Origin: Christensenellaceae bacterium
GTDB lineage: Bacteria > Bacillota > Clostridia > Christensenellales > Aristaeellaceae
Assembly: GCA_012518615.1 (NCBI GenBank)
Contig: JAAYRU010000036.1
Span: forward strand, 1-58,353
Direction: 5' to 3'
Length of the DNA: 58,353 nucleotides
Position 1 is the first letter of the stretch; every line of letters starts with the position of its first letter. The notes below the pieces were generated by a model that saw only the letters and a program-made list of their open reading frames with translations, searched no databases and was not told where the DNA came from. Positions 8,952 through 18,674 of the stretch are shown here, piece after piece. Both the position numbers and the translations under genes were made by a program.

Positions 8952-10151
8952 TTACAATTCCTTTATTTTAGTCTGCAAATTATGGTACGGTTTTAACAGC
9001 AATGCTATTATACTTGCACAAAGTAGAGTAAGCGCCCTATGGTAGAACCTAAGCTGTATAAGTGCAGGTATTCTATATTCTACAAGCTTAGATACATCCT
9101 GTCTGTTGTTCCAAAATGCGGTGTTTATATCGCTCCATTCAACCAGCACCGATGGCACCCATTCGGGGAATATATATACAGGGTATATAGTAAAGTTAAG
9201 CAGTTGGTAAACAAGCGCAATCCATACCGCCCAAAGTATAAGCACTCCTATACCTTTTATTATCCAAATAGGAAGTAAGCGCTGGAAATAGCTATATTCA
9301 AGCTTGCTTTTTTCATGCAATATAAGGCGCTTTGAAAATATACGTAAAAGCCTTAATAGCAGCGACAGCACAAGGACACCTATAGCGCTTAATCCCCAAC
9401 GCACAGGAAGAAGGCTCCTTTGTTTTTCTTTAGTTAGGTTATATATAGCTCCGCCTTCCCGCCATGTGCCCAGCACATTTTTTAGCTTAGAATAAGCTCC
9501 CTTGCCCGGAACCGTTCTAAAATTGGCGGAATACACATCAGATTGTATTCCTGCTTTATCAAGCGCAGCAAGAGGTATAGTAAGCCTTAGCTCTTCCATA
9601 TCGCTTGCCTGCCTTGAGTGCTTTATTATGCCTACTATTCTAAACTTTGTATCGCTAATAGTAATAAACCTGTCTATAGGTTCGCCGGTTCTAAATAGCT
9701 TTACAGCAGTTTTTTCATCCAGCACGGCTACACACGCGCCTTCGTCAATTTCTTCTCTATATAGCAGTCTGCCTGATGTTAGCACGGGGGCTTTAAGCAT
9801 ATATACATCACCCCATACGCCAATTAGCCTTGCGTTTTCTGAGGATTCTCTATCGCTCGTTACTGAGCAGCCATCCTTATAGGAACATATACTTTTAGCG
9901 CTTATAACATCGCTATAATCCTCAAGCAGTTTATCCAGCCCTTCAATTAAAAGCTGCGTTTCACTCTTTTGCAAAGCTTTTTTATTCTGTTTTTCCCCCT
10001 CCTCGCCTTCTTCAGACTTATGCTCCTCTATACCTGCCTTTGGGGCTTTAAATACATAGGATATATGACTTTCCGGCTCAAGAACCGAAAAACTTATAAG
10101 CACAACAAGTGAAAGCAGAATGAGGAGGCTTACTCCCCTGCTAATCGACAT
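8952..10151 (-). CDS. MacB-core-like membrane protein without a full FtsX permease
   Basis: A 399-residue membrane protein. The layout is a signal anchor at about 7-25, an acidic linker (about 40-65), an extracytoplasmic region of about 180 residues that resembles the MacB periplasmic core (GVWGDVYMLKAPVLTSGRLL, then ACVAVLDEKTAVKLF and FRIVGIIKHSR), and three further membrane segments (about 255-275, 300-325, 375-390). It is the last gene of the large minus-strand operon, and its ATG overlaps the end of the HlyD-like gene by 11 bases. The usual partner ATPase (LolD/MacB type) is absent. The association with sugar-ABC permeases is unusual. A role together with the adaptor is inferred from the overlap only. 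Confidence 0.6.
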   Translation of the reverse strand: MSISRGVSLLILLSLVVLISFSVLEPESHISYVFKAPKAGIEEHKSEEGEEGEKQNKKALQKSETQLLIEGLDKLLEDYSDVISAKSICSYKDGCSVTSDRESSENARLIGVWGDVYMLKAPVLTSGRLLYREEIDEGACVAVLDEKTAVKLFRTGEPIDRFITISDTKFRIVGIIKHSRQASDMEELRLTIPLAALDKAGIQSDVYSANFRTVPGKGAYSKLKNVLGTWREGGAIYNLTKEKQRSLLPVRWGLSAIGVLVLSLLLRLLRIFSKRLILHEKSKLEYSYFQRLLPIWIIKGIGVLILWAVWIALVYQLLNFTIYPVYIFPEWVPSVLVEWSDINTAFWNNRQDVSKLVEYRIPALIQLRFYHRALTLLCASIIALLLKPYHNLQTKIKEL

Positions 10152-11601
10152 ATTCCATCACCTGTTGACCGTCTTTTATTGTGCGGTCCTCATTGTCCGC
10201 AATGTCTTGATAGCTTAAATCGTCCTCAAGGGCTACAAGTTTATCGCTCTTTTCTATAACCTTTACAGACATCTTTTTAACCGTTTCACTGGCATTGCTA
10301 AGCAGACCGCCCCAGCTTCTCTCAATAGTAAATACATATGTGCTGCCGTCTGTATCCGTACGCACTGCGCTTGCGGGGATAAGCGTAGTTGTCTTATCCG
10401 CCTTATATATAATCTGCACGGGTATTTGGCTATTCATAATTGAGGCAAGCCCGCCAAGCTGTGAAATGTGTTTTTCAGACAGCTTTATATATGCATATTT
10501 TTTACTATCGGCATCTACCCTTATTTCATCTATGTTAAGCTCGCCCTTTACGCCCTCTACGCTTACCTTCATACCTTTTTTTATGGTTTTCTTGGTAGAA
10601 GTTATATCGCATTTAAGCATAGGGGTATCGCCTTCTTGGCTTATATAGTAAAGCGGTTTTACGCCATCGTAACTGTCGCCTGTTTTAATTTCAAACTTTG
10701 TAAGGAAACCATCCCTTGGCGCGCGTATTTCCATAATGCTTGCGCGCTGTTTTTCAAGCTCTATTATTTCATCCTCTTTTTTGAAAAGTTTTTCTATCAA
10801 ACCGTCGCGCTCTTTAATATAGTCAAATGTGCCATCGCCCACCCTTTTCACGCCTGCAGCACTCCTATATACCGCATTTAGAAAAGTTTTGGCTTTTATA
10901 TACTCTAAATAAGCTTTGTATGTTTCCTGCATCTTTTCTTTAAGTCCCGGGTATTTTTCTGTGTCGGGGTATACCACAGGCTTAGGGCTTGGAGCAAGAT
11001 CCTCTGGTCCCGCCTCATCAGGTTTTTTCTTTACAGTTGTCGTTTTTTTATTTTCAGTTTCTTCAGTAGGAGGAGTTCCCCAAGTATCTATATCTTCATC
11101 TATATCATAGCCCATTTCAACCGCCATGGTTAGGGTATCAAAACGCTTTTCAAAATAAGCATCTGCTGTATGTATCATATCATTATAGGCATCATTATGC
11201 TCAGAATGCTGGCGTATGCGTATGCTCTTGGCTATCCTTTCGGTGGTTTCGCGAACGCCTTTCATGTATTCTTCCTTTAGAGGCTTCATTTTAGAATCGT
11301 ACTCGGTAGCTTTAAAAGTAAGAAGCAAATCGCCCTCTTTAACGCTGTAACCGCTCTTTGCGGTAACCTTTTCCGCAACAGCGCCAAGACCCGCGGCATT
11401 ATCAATGGTTATGGCTTCACCCTCTAAAAAATCCACCTGAGCGGTAAAAGGTATCTTTTCCTCTAATTTACCGCGCGAGGCGCTTATCTTCTGCACCTTT
11501 GGGGTGGTTATAGTCTGTATAGTGCGGCTGAAGAACATACTTACGCCAAGCACCACCACTAAAATAACAAGGCCTTTTAAAGCTTTTTGTTTGAAAGTCA
11601 T
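10141..11601 (-). CDS. HlyD/RND-type adaptor (membrane fusion) protein
   Basis: A 486-residue adaptor. I start it at ATG 11601, because GAGGAG lies 7 bases upstream and the in-frame GTG at 11616 sits within that site. An N-terminal membrane anchor (about 10-30) is followed by a biotinyl-lipoyl-like half (VTAKSGYSVKEGDLLLTF), a long helical hairpin interrupted by a Thr/Lys/Pro-rich stretch (about 175-205), the second lipoyl half (IRAPRDGFLTKFEIKTGDSY) and beta-barrel domains ending near IPASAVRTDTDGSTYVF. Such proteins bridge an inner-membrane pump to outer layers. Here it sits between sugar-ABC permeases and the MacB-core-like protein and overlaps the latter, so the two probably form one complex (inference). 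Confidence 0.75.
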   Translation of the reverse strand: MTFKQKALKGLVILVVVLGVSMFFSRTIQTITTPKVQKISASRGKLEEKIPFTAQVDFLEGEAITIDNAAGLGAVAEKVTAKSGYSVKEGDLLLTFKATEYDSKMKPLKEEYMKGVRETTERIAKSIRIRQHSEHNDAYNDMIHTADAYFEKRFDTLTMAVEMGYDIDEDIDTWGTPPTEETENKKTTTVKKKPDEAGPEDLAPSPKPVVYPDTEKYPGLKEKMQETYKAYLEYIKAKTFLNAVYRSAAGVKRVGDGTFDYIKERDGLIEKLFKKEDEIIELEKQRASIMEIRAPRDGFLTKFEIKTGDSYDGVKPLYYISQEGDTPMLKCDITSTKKTIKKGMKVSVEGVKGELNIDEIRVDADSKKYAYIKLSEKHISQLGGLASIMNSQIPVQIIYKADKTTTLIPASAVRTDTDGSTYVFTIERSWGGLLSNASETVKKMSVKVIEKSDKLVALEDDLSYQDIADNEDRTIKDGQQVMEYVD

Positions 11602-11612
11602 AGTGTTTCTCC

Positions 11613-12500
11613 TCACTTCATATCGCTAAGCTGTATGCCAAGCAGAATATCTTCCTGAAAATATGTATACAGCAGCAACGCAGGTAATATGTAAAGCGCC
11701 GCGCCCGCAAATGCAACTCCCGCTTCCTCTGTACTAAGGGCGTTAAACATTACCGAAAGCGGCATCAAATCCCTTGAGTTGCTAAGGTATATAAGCGGCT
11801 GCTCAACAAGGTTCCAAGTATCGGCAAATGACAGCGCACAGGCAGCGCCAAGTATGGGTTTTGATATAGGCAAAACTATATGAAAGAATGTCCTTACCGT
11901 GCCGGCGCCGTCCATTAGTCCCGCTTCCAGCATATCCCTTGGAATAGTAACCATATACTGCCTTACTAAGAACACATAGAAAGGCGAAACTAACATAGGC
12001 AGTATTATAGCCCATATAGTATCCATAAGCCCAAGGGTTCGCATTATAAGCACACTTGGTGCCATAGTAACTTGGAAGGGCAGCAGCATAAGCATTAAAA
12101 CCCCAAAGAACAGGGTATCCCTTCCCCTAAACCTAAAACAGCTAAGCGAATAGGCAAGTGCGGGTATTATAAGCGCCTGTCCTATAATAACGCTAACCGT
12201 ATATATGGCGGAATTTACAAACAGCTTTAGGTATATGGGCTTTTCTATCATAAGGCTGTAATACTGCCTTAAAGATACTATAGATGGGGATAGCAATATA
12301 TCCATCCACTGCTCGTTTGAGTAGTTGTTACGCAGTTTAAGGTAGCCCGTCATCTCCTTTACAGGGAAAAACGAATAAAGAAAGGTAATCACTATAGGAA
12401 GCAGTATAAGCACGCTTGTAATAATAAGCAGCAAATAAGATAAAAACCTTAGAAATCTGCTGCTCCCGGGGCGATACCTAGCTTTAGACAGCTCAGTCAT
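11613..12500 (-). CDS. Carbohydrate ABC transporter permease, MsmG/UgpE-like
   Basis: A CUT1-type permease of 295 residues from ATG 12500. That start forms an ATGACTGA overlap with the upstream permease stop; the in-frame upstream codons from 12545 lie inside the upstream gene. Six hydrophobic segments are visible (first about 18-40). The EAA loop reads MLEAGLMDGAGTVRTFF near residue 190, close to the consensus. It forms a pair with the gene before it, and its stop overlaps the region just upstream of the adaptor gene. No ATPase is encoded. The substrate is unknown; the three binding-protein-like genes upstream are the likely partners. Confidence 0.88.
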   Translation of the reverse strand: MTELSKARYRPGSSRFLRFLSYLLLIITSVLILLPIVITFLYSFFPVKEMTGYLKLRNNYSNEQWMDILLSPSIVSLRQYYSLMIEKPIYLKLFVNSAIYTVSVIIGQALIIPALAYSLSCFRFRGRDTLFFGVLMLMLLPFQVTMAPSVLIMRTLGLMDTIWAIILPMLVSPFYVFLVRQYMVTIPRDMLEAGLMDGAGTVRTFFHIVLPISKPILGAACALSFADTWNLVEQPLIYLSNSRDLMPLSVMFNALSTEEAGVAFAGAALYILPALLLYTYFQEDILLGIQLSDMK

Positions 12501-13341
12501 GACCACGCACCCCCTTTTGTGCATATAGTACGCCGAACAGTACAAGTACTATAACCGCAAATGAGTAGGCAGCGGTAGTTACATCCTGATAATCCAGCTT
12601 TGAAAATTTGTTGTTCATAAAATGTTGGAGTGTATAGACGGATTCATTGGGGTAAGCTCCGCCTATAAAATAAACCTCTTTAAATATCTTAAACGCATTT
12701 ACCCATGCGAGTACAAACACAAGAAACGCCGTAGGCAGTATTAAAGGAAGGGTAATCTTGGTCGCCATTTTATAGGCGCTAGCTCCCTCAAGGCGTGCAA
12801 ATTCGTACAATTCATCCGGTACACTTTCAAGCGCAGCAGAAAATATTACTATAGAAAAACCTACATTTTTCCACACATAAAGCAGCACAACAGGCACCCT
12901 TAAGTATTCGCTTTCAAGCCAGAGTACCCTGTCTACACCAAAAAGTGCCAGTATACGGTTTATAGGACCGCCATAGTCAAAAATAAGCATCCACACTATA
13001 AGAAGTGCCGCCGTAGGCACAAGGTACGGCATTAAAAGTATATTTCTAAACGGGAGCGAAGCTCTGCCAAGTGAGCGCAGCATAAGTGCTAAAACAAAAG
13101 ACAGCACAAAAATAAGCGGTGCGCATATTAGCGACAGCTCAAGGGAATTGCGAAGACCCAACCTGAACACTTCATTTTCCCATACCTTTTGATAGTTTTG
13201 TATCCCAACGAAATTGTTATCTACGCTGCCGTCCGTCATGCTGAAATATATTCCGCCCACAAAAGGTCCAAAATAGAATAACATCAGCCCAAACAAACCC
13301 GGGAGCAAAAACAACCATAGACTTTTCTTTTTGTAAAACAT
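12493..13341 (-). CDS. Carbohydrate ABC transporter permease, MsmF/UgpA-like
   Basis: A 282-residue CUT1 permease, the first of a pair. It starts with a short basic segment (MFYKKK) and the first membrane helix (about 8-28). Five more hydrophobic segments follow. The EAA loop is YEFARLEGASAYKMATKITLP (about 182-202, shown here in two parts by its residues E-A-R and G-A). Its end overlaps the start of the partner permease by 8 bases, which implies translational coupling. It lies 61 bases after the nearest propeller/binding-protein gene, with a stem-loop in between. Confidence 0.88.
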   Translation of the reverse strand: MFYKKKSLWLFLLPGLFGLMLFYFGPFVGGIYFSMTDGSVDNNFVGIQNYQKVWENEVFRLGLRNSLELSLICAPLIFVLSFVLALMLRSLGRASLPFRNILLMPYLVPTAALLIVWMLIFDYGGPINRILALFGVDRVLWLESEYLRVPVVLLYVWKNVGFSIVIFSAALESVPDELYEFARLEGASAYKMATKITLPLILPTAFLVFVLAWVNAFKIFKEVYFIGGAYPNESVYTLQHFMNNKFSKLDYQDVTTAAYSFAVIVLVLFGVLYAQKGVRGHD

Positions 13342-13362
13342 CTTTTCGCTTTCTTAAATTAT

Positions 13363-13391
13363 GCAGCCCCGCCCCTATAAGGCAGGGCAGC
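13363..13391 (-). other. Intercistronic stem-loop
   Basis: Two 11-base arms (GCAGCCCCGCC and GGCAGGGCAGC, 9 pairs) between the third binding-protein-like gene and the permease pair, without a U-tract. By position it matches the element at 2617-2638 and probably sets unequal expression of binding protein and permeases. Confidence 0.55.
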
Positions 13392-13402
13392 AATAAAATA
13401 AA

Positions 13403-15751
13403 TTATTGATTTTCTAGCTTTATAAGCTTAAGTTTAGAATCCGCTTCCTTAATAAAGGAATCTAGGTCCATTTGACCTTCTATAAGCCTTTGCCTAAGGG
13501 TGAGTATCTGCTCCTGCCTTGAAAACAGGCTATTATCGTAAGTGGAAATATACACATTGTTTATATAGCTCTTGTATTCTTCTATGCCTTCCTGCGTATA
13601 TTGGTATTTACCTAAGCCTTCAAGGTCTAGCTGATAGCCTACTTCCGCCCTTGCCAAATCTTTTTCAAGCTCTGTTTTTTCAGCGCCCTCGGCTTCTTCA
13701 ATTTCTTTTTTAAGGGCATCTATATGCGCCTTCTGGCTTTCCATACCCTTCTCATAGTATTGATTAAGCTTGGGTTCTGCATAGTCTTTGCATAGAGAAA
13801 TTTTTGTTTCGTCCTGATATCCATGTATAAAGTTCTCTATATATTTTAGGGCGTTTTCAGGGTCATGCGTCTTGGAATTTACAAACACTAAAGTCAATTC
13901 CGCAGAAAAGCCTTCTGGTGAAGTTTCTGTAGCTTTTAACACCATAGGGTTAAAAGGATATGCATAAGAATCTCTGCTTTTATAGCTCTCATCTTCTGCA
14001 AATGCGGGATGGTTTTTAAGCAGTTCTATCCTGCGTCTACTCTCCGCTTCATTGCTCATTTGGTATAAATCCAATGATTGCATTCCAAACAATGTGGGTT
14101 TTTGATAATATTCTTCATCATACTGCATTTCGCTATCACTAATGTCGGGTACATTTTCAAGCGCTTTTATAAGCTTATCTGCCATAGAGCGAAACACAGA
14201 GGTATCAAAGCGCATTTCCTCGCCCGATAGGTATACATGGTTTGCATATAGATTAAACAGCATATCCCACATAAAATATTTTACATTAGGATCTTCAGTT
14301 AAATTATTTTCCGCAGCCCTTTCATCATCGCTATACCAAGCGGAAAGAATATCGCATACATCGCCAAAGGTTTTAGGCGAGCTTATGTTCAGCTCTTCCA
14401 AAAGCATATCATTTTGCGAATATGTATGGTGGTATAGGTATACAGGTAGAGCATATATCTTGCCGTCTTTAACGCAGGCATCCTTTATATAGGGGTATAG
14501 AGAATCTACAAATTCGCTAACGCCTTTAGCGGCGGATAAATCAAGCGCATAGCCTTTGTTTATTATGCTGTTAGTATCCATATAATTGCCGCTCAGCGCA
14601 AAAACATCTATATTATTTGTACCTGATACAAGAGCCTGTCCCAGTTCCTGCGCAGAAGAAAACCAGCCGCCCTCATACATTGTAATTTGGGTGTCCAGCA
14701 TTTGCTTTGCTACATAGTCATGATTACTGGAATAGCCATTGTAAACCACCAGAGATTTTTTTGGCATACTCGAAGGGTCTGTCGATTCTACATATACGGT
14801 GTTTTGTATTATTAAAGCGATATAATTCCCCGGAAGCACAGTATAGCCGCTGCTGTTGCCACTAAGAAAGCTGCTTGGAAAATGTGCGCATTTTTCAGCG
14901 CTGGCATCTTCATGCCTTAACATTAGACCGTTATCTGTAAAGTACAGCACGGCATCCCTGTTTTCATCATAGAACATACTGCCGTAGAAATATTTTGGTT
15001 CTCCATCATCAGCAAGCATTGGACCTATTTCTTCAGCAGTATCTGCAGCGGGGTCAAACAAAAGCAGCTTTGCTATACCTTCTTCGGGTTTATCGGAATT
15101 ATAAAGCTTTTCTTCGTCTTGAGTAACTAGAATAAGTTTGCCATCCTTATACGGCGCTAAGGCTTTTATATTTGTTACGCTGTATGTGGTTTCTTCGCCC
15201 GTTGCAATATCAAACGAACTTAATGAAGTTCCGAAGTTATTCATATTCTGATATATGGCATAGAGCTTTCCGTTATACAACACTGAATCATTTGGAACAC
15301 GGGAATAGCTCCGCTCCTTGCCGCTTCCATCTTCATAGGTTTCGGTATGGTTTTCAAGGTTAAATTTAACTAAGTTATTGCGAACAACTTCCCCGTCCTT
15401 TTCGTTTACTTCAAAGAAATCTCCACTTTGGGAGCAAAAAGCGTAAAGCTTTTCACCATCTGTATAAAGGTTGCTTATTTGCTTGCTGTAATCCACGCCG
15501 ATGTCGTTGGTATCTTTTGCATAGAAGCTAAACACTTCCTCACCTTTTTTAAGGCTGTATATTTCCTTCATGTCTACCAGCACATAAAAAGTATCGTTTA
15601 TATAGACGATATTGCTCATATAGGCAGTTTCAACAATATCATCAGGCAATTTGTATTGCTTCTTTTGAAATGTTTCTTCTGCAAACGATATGTTTGCTGT
15701 AAGCATAGTCAGCGCCATAAGCAGCGCTATAAGTTTTTTGTTTGCTACCAT
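13403..15751 (-). CDS. Propeller-like/solute-binding fusion protein, paralogue 1
   Basis: A 782-residue secreted protein. The signal peptide is about 1-24, ending ISFA-EE (signal peptidase I type, no lipobox). Residues about 30-330 contain recurring short beta units of the form LYTDGEKLYAF, VLYNGKLYAIY, APYKDGKLIL and DENRDAVLYF, typical of a beta-propeller. Residues about 335-650 look like a type-1 sugar-binding protein (SLVVYNGYS, WFSSAQELGQALVSG, DVFALSGNYMDTNSI, KDGKIYALPVYLY, ISSPKTFGDVCDIL). A charged coiled coil (about 665-715) and a helical tail follow. It has its own promoter and directly precedes the permease pair. It is clearly related along its full length to the genes at 16272 and 18836. 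The ligand is unknown. Confidence 0.8.
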   Translation of the reverse strand: MVANKKLIALLMALTMLTANISFAEETFQKKQYKLPDDIVETAYMSNIVYINDTFYVLVDMKEIYSLKKGEEVFSFYAKDTNDIGVDYSKQISNLYTDGEKLYAFCSQSGDFFEVNEKDGEVVRNNLVKFNLENHTETYEDGSGKERSYSRVPNDSVLYNGKLYAIYQNMNNFGTSLSSFDIATGEETTYSVTNIKALAPYKDGKLILVTQDEEKLYNSDKPEEGIAKLLLFDPAADTAEEIGPMLADDGEPKYFYGSMFYDENRDAVLYFTDNGLMLRHEDASAEKCAHFPSSFLSGNSSGYTVLPGNYIALIIQNTVYVESTDPSSMPKKSLVVYNGYSSNHDYVAKQMLDTQITMYEGGWFSSAQELGQALVSGTNNIDVFALSGNYMDTNSIINKGYALDLSAAKGVSEFVDSLYPYIKDACVKDGKIYALPVYLYHHTYSQNDMLLEELNISSPKTFGDVCDILSAWYSDDERAAENNLTEDPNVKYFMWDMLFNLYANHVYLSGEEMRFDTSVFRSMADKLIKALENVPDISDSEMQYDEEYYQKPTLFGMQSLDLYQMSNEAESRRRIELLKNHPAFAEDESYKSRDSYAYPFNPMVLKATETSPEGFSAELTLVFVNSKTHDPENALKYIENFIHGYQDETKISLCKDYAEPKLNQYYEKGMESQKAHIDALKKEIEEAEGAEKTELEKDLARAEVGYQLDLEGLGKYQYTQEGIEEYKSYINNVYISTYDNSLFSRQEQILTLRQRLIEGQMDLDSFIKEADSKLKLIKLENQ

Positions 15752-15808
15752 TAGTTTTTCCTCTCCTTCCGCCCGTTAGTTTTCCCTATTGGGCATCCAA
15801 TTGCTATC

Positions 15809-15870
15809 ATTATGATACTATATGTTAAGCGTGTCAAGCCAATTTGATGCAAAACCTTAACATTTTACAA
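15809..15870 (-). promoter_or_regulatory. Promoter and conserved upstream box of paralogue 1
   Basis: On the minus strand TTGACA (15832-15837), a 17-base spacer and CATAAT (15809-15814). Just upstream (15838-15870) lies a box with GTAAAATGTT, GGTTTT, CAT, AAAT and GC ahead of TTGACA. The same order recurs before paralogue 2 (18704-18734). It could be a regulator site or a remnant of the duplication. Bases 15871-16039 hold nothing else I can name. Confidence 0.65.
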
Positions 15871-16039
15871 TTGAAAATTATTGAGTGGGACATAAAGCGT
15901 ACAATAGCATTTTATATCGATGAATTTTCCTGTAATAATAATACTAGCCGCTTCAAATATTACTACATTGTTACATAAGCCTCCCTTCGTTTCCATTGTA
16001 ACAACTACAGCGCAAAAATAACACTTACAGTTTGTGTAA

Positions 16040-16196
16040 TACTTTTCTCAGTTTAAAGCAGCGCATAGATTGTGGCGATTTTTTTGATTTGGCGAAGCTT
16101 GGCGAAGGAAACATAGTTGCGCTATGTTGACTGAGCAAAGCAAAGACAAATCGGAAAAGGCGCACAAGATAAAGCTGATTTAGGCTGAGATAAGTA
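16040..16196. repeat. 157-bp palindromic MITE-like element, copy 2
   Basis: Reverse-complement match to copy 1 (515-671) with identical length, TA at both ends, left end CTTTTCTCAG, right end CTGAGATAAG, and the same central hairpin (AACATAG-TTGCG-CTATGTT, 16110-16128). It sits between the terminator of paralogue 2 and the promoter of paralogue 1, so it breaks no gene. Confidence 0.85.
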
Positions 16197-16225
16197 TAAG
16201 ATTTTATGTATATCCGTTTACACTT

Positions 16226-16257
16226 AAAAAGCCGCATATGCTATATGCACATGCGGC
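16226..16257 (-). terminator. Intrinsic terminator of paralogue 2
   Basis: Stem from GCCGCATATGC and GCACATGCGGC followed on the minus strand by a T-run (16226-16230), 15 bases after the stop of paralogue 2. A decayed relative of the same hairpin lies behind paralogue 3 at 18797-18826. Confidence 0.8.
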
Positions 16258-16271
16258 AGGAAATTATTGCT

Positions 16272-18620
16272 CTATAGACCTATCATTTTTAGACTTGTAT
16301 CCGCCTCCCTTATAAAGGACTCAAGGTCTATCTCCCCATCCATAAGGCTTTCGCTTAGCGAAGATATCTGCTCATGGTATAAAAAGAGATTGCAATAATG
16401 AGTGGAAATGTATACATCGTTTAAGTAGCTCTTATATTCATCTACAGCTTTCTGTGTATATTCGTATCTACCTGTAGCTTCAAGCATTATTTGACAGTGT
16501 ACTTCAAGCATTGCAAGCTGCTTTTCAAGCTCGGCTCTTTCAGCACCACTAGCCTGTGCAATTTCCTTTTTAAGGGCTTCCATGCGTTTATTTTCGCTCT
16601 GCAAGCTTTCATCAAAGTATTTGTTAAGCTTAGGCTCTGCATAGTCTTTGAATAGTATAATTTTATCCTGCTCAATATAGCCTGATATAAAATGCTCTAT
16701 ATACCTTAAGGCGTTTTGAGGGTCTTGCGTTTGGGAACTTACAAGCACCAATCCTAAATCCGCGCGAAAACCTTCGGGCGAATGTTCGGTAGCTTTCAGT
16801 ACCATAGGATTGTCTGGGGATGAGAAGAAACCGTAGCGCCTATAGCTTTCATTACCCTCTGTGTTTGCAAATGCAGGATGAGCTTTAAACATTTCAATCC
16901 TCTGCTTATTATCCGCTGCATAGCTCATGCTACTTAGGTTCAGCGGAGCGCTTCCAAACAACATGGGTTTTCCATAATATTCTTCATCCGGGTCTAGCAT
17001 TTCAAAGTCGATAGGATCCGGCACATTTTCAAGCGCCTTCATAAGCTGCTCCACCATAGAGCGGAATGTGGGGGTGTCGTAGCTCATATCCTCGCCCGAT
17101 AGGAATACATGGTTTGTATATGTAAGAAACAGCACATCCCACATGAAATTTTTAACATCATAATGATCGCATAAATCATATGTGGTTGCCCTATCCGCAT
17201 CGCTGTACCAATTAGCAATTATATCGCATAAATCGCCAAAGGTTTTAGGAGGGCTTATGTTAAGCTCTTCCAAAAGCAGAGAGTTCTGCAAATATGCGCG
17301 GTGGAATAGATGCAATGGTACAGCGTATATTTTACCATCCTTTACGCAGGCGTCCTTTATGTAGGGGTATAGTGAATCCATAAATTGGTTAATTCCACGA
17401 GCCCCTGATATATCAAGAGCATAGCCTTTATCTATCATGCTGTTAATGTCTATATAGTCGCTGCTGAGCGTGAATATATCCGCATCGTTTTCGCCTGACA
17501 TAAGAGCGCTTTTTAATTCCTGCTCAGACGAGAACCAGCTAAATTCATGCATTATAATTGCAGTATCCAACATATGCCTTGCGGCGTAATCATTGTTATT
17601 TGAAAAGGCATTATAAACGTTCAGCGATTTTGAGGGCAAATCTGCAGAGTCTGTAGATTCTATAAAAACCGCATCTCCAATCAATACGGCAATCCTACCA
17701 CCCGGTAGCTTTGTATAGCTGCAATTTCCAGCTAATGAACAACTCCTTATTAAATGCGCGCATTTTTTGGCGCTGCCATCACTAAGCCTTAACATAAGCG
17801 CAGTATCATCCAAGTACATTATTGCATCTTGGTATTCATCGTAGAGTATTGAGCCGTGGAAATGCGTTGGCGTTTCTTCTATACGCAGAGGTCCTATTTC
17901 ATCCGCGCTATGGGTGGCGGGGTCAAACACAAATAGCATAGCGGCTCCATCTTCCGCTCCGTAGGAGTAGTATAAACTATCGTAGTTTTGTACAAGCAGT
18001 ATTAACTTTCCATCCTTATAGGGCGCGAATCCCCTTACATTACCGGGGCTATACATGGTTTCTTCACCGGTTTTAATGTCAAAGGAGCAAAGCATAGTTC
18101 CGGAGTTTTCTGTATTATCATATATAACATAAAGCTTTCTATTGTAGAGCAAGGTATCATGCGGGGAAGAGTAATGGATAGACTCCGTCCCGTCCTCCTC
18201 GTAATAGATTTCCTTATGGTTTTCAAGGTTAAACTTTACTTGGTTCTGACGGACTATTTCCCCATTGTTTACGCCTACTTCAAAAAACTCGCCTATATTA
18301 GCGCAGTATGCGTAAAGCCTTGCTCCGTCGGTGTATAGACCGGTAATTTGGTTTTGCCAATCCTCTTCAATTTTGCTGCTTTCCTTAGCGTATAGCCTAA
18401 ACTCTGCATCGCCCTCTCTAGCGCTGTATATGTTCCACATATCTACAAGCGCATAGAGGGTATCGTTTATGTATACGATATTGCTCATATAGGAATTTTC
18501 GGGAAGTTCATCAGGGAATGTATATTGCTTCCTTTCAAATACCGGCTGAGCAAAAGAAATATTTGCAGCAAGCATAGCAAGCGTTAGCAGCAGCGCCATA
18601 AGTTTCTTGCTAATTTTCAT
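16272..18620 (-). CDS. Propeller-like/solute-binding fusion protein, paralogue 2
   Basis: A 782-residue secreted protein. I start it at ATG 18620, because AAAGGAG lies 9 bases upstream, whereas the ATG at 18629 abuts that site. It has the same layout as paralogue 1: a signal peptide ending ISFA-QP, a propeller-like half (LYTDGARLYAYC, LLYNRKLYVIYDN, APYKDGKLILLVQN), a type-1 binding-protein half (WFSSEQELKSALMSG, DIFTLSSDYIDINSM, KDGKIYAVPLHLFHRAY) and a coiled coil (MEALKKEIAQASGAERAEL). The similarity to paralogue 1 is high throughout, so this is a recent tandem duplication. It has its own promoter and a terminator, so it is a monocistronic unit. No lipobox. Function unknown. Confidence 0.8.
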   Translation of the reverse strand: MKISKKLMALLLTLAMLAANISFAQPVFERKQYTFPDELPENSYMSNIVYINDTLYALVDMWNIYSAREGDAEFRLYAKESSKIEEDWQNQITGLYTDGARLYAYCANIGEFFEVGVNNGEIVRQNQVKFNLENHKEIYYEEDGTESIHYSSPHDTLLYNRKLYVIYDNTENSGTMLCSFDIKTGEETMYSPGNVRGFAPYKDGKLILLVQNYDSLYYSYGAEDGAAMLFVFDPATHSADEIGPLRIEETPTHFHGSILYDEYQDAIMYLDDTALMLRLSDGSAKKCAHLIRSCSLAGNCSYTKLPGGRIAVLIGDAVFIESTDSADLPSKSLNVYNAFSNNNDYAARHMLDTAIIMHEFSWFSSEQELKSALMSGENDADIFTLSSDYIDINSMIDKGYALDISGARGINQFMDSLYPYIKDACVKDGKIYAVPLHLFHRAYLQNSLLLEELNISPPKTFGDLCDIIANWYSDADRATTYDLCDHYDVKNFMWDVLFLTYTNHVFLSGEDMSYDTPTFRSMVEQLMKALENVPDPIDFEMLDPDEEYYGKPMLFGSAPLNLSSMSYAADNKQRIEMFKAHPAFANTEGNESYRRYGFFSSPDNPMVLKATEHSPEGFRADLGLVLVSSQTQDPQNALRYIEHFISGYIEQDKIILFKDYAEPKLNKYFDESLQSENKRMEALKKEIAQASGAERAELEKQLAMLEVHCQIMLEATGRYEYTQKAVDEYKSYLNDVYISTHYCNLFLYHEQISSLSESLMDGEIDLESFIREADTSLKMIGL

Positions 18621-18674
18621 TATTTTCATCTCCTTTCATAATAAAGCTCTCCGCTAGAGTATTTAATTGTCCTC

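Noticed and set aside
10468-10881. 137-residue plus-strand frame
   Set aside because: It is a shadow of the HlyD-like gene: no ribosome site, and the minus-strand frame has recognisable adaptor motifs.
16025-16237. 70-residue minus-strand frame
   Set aside because: It lies across MITE copy 2 and its terminator, has no ribosome site, and has no counterpart in copy 1.
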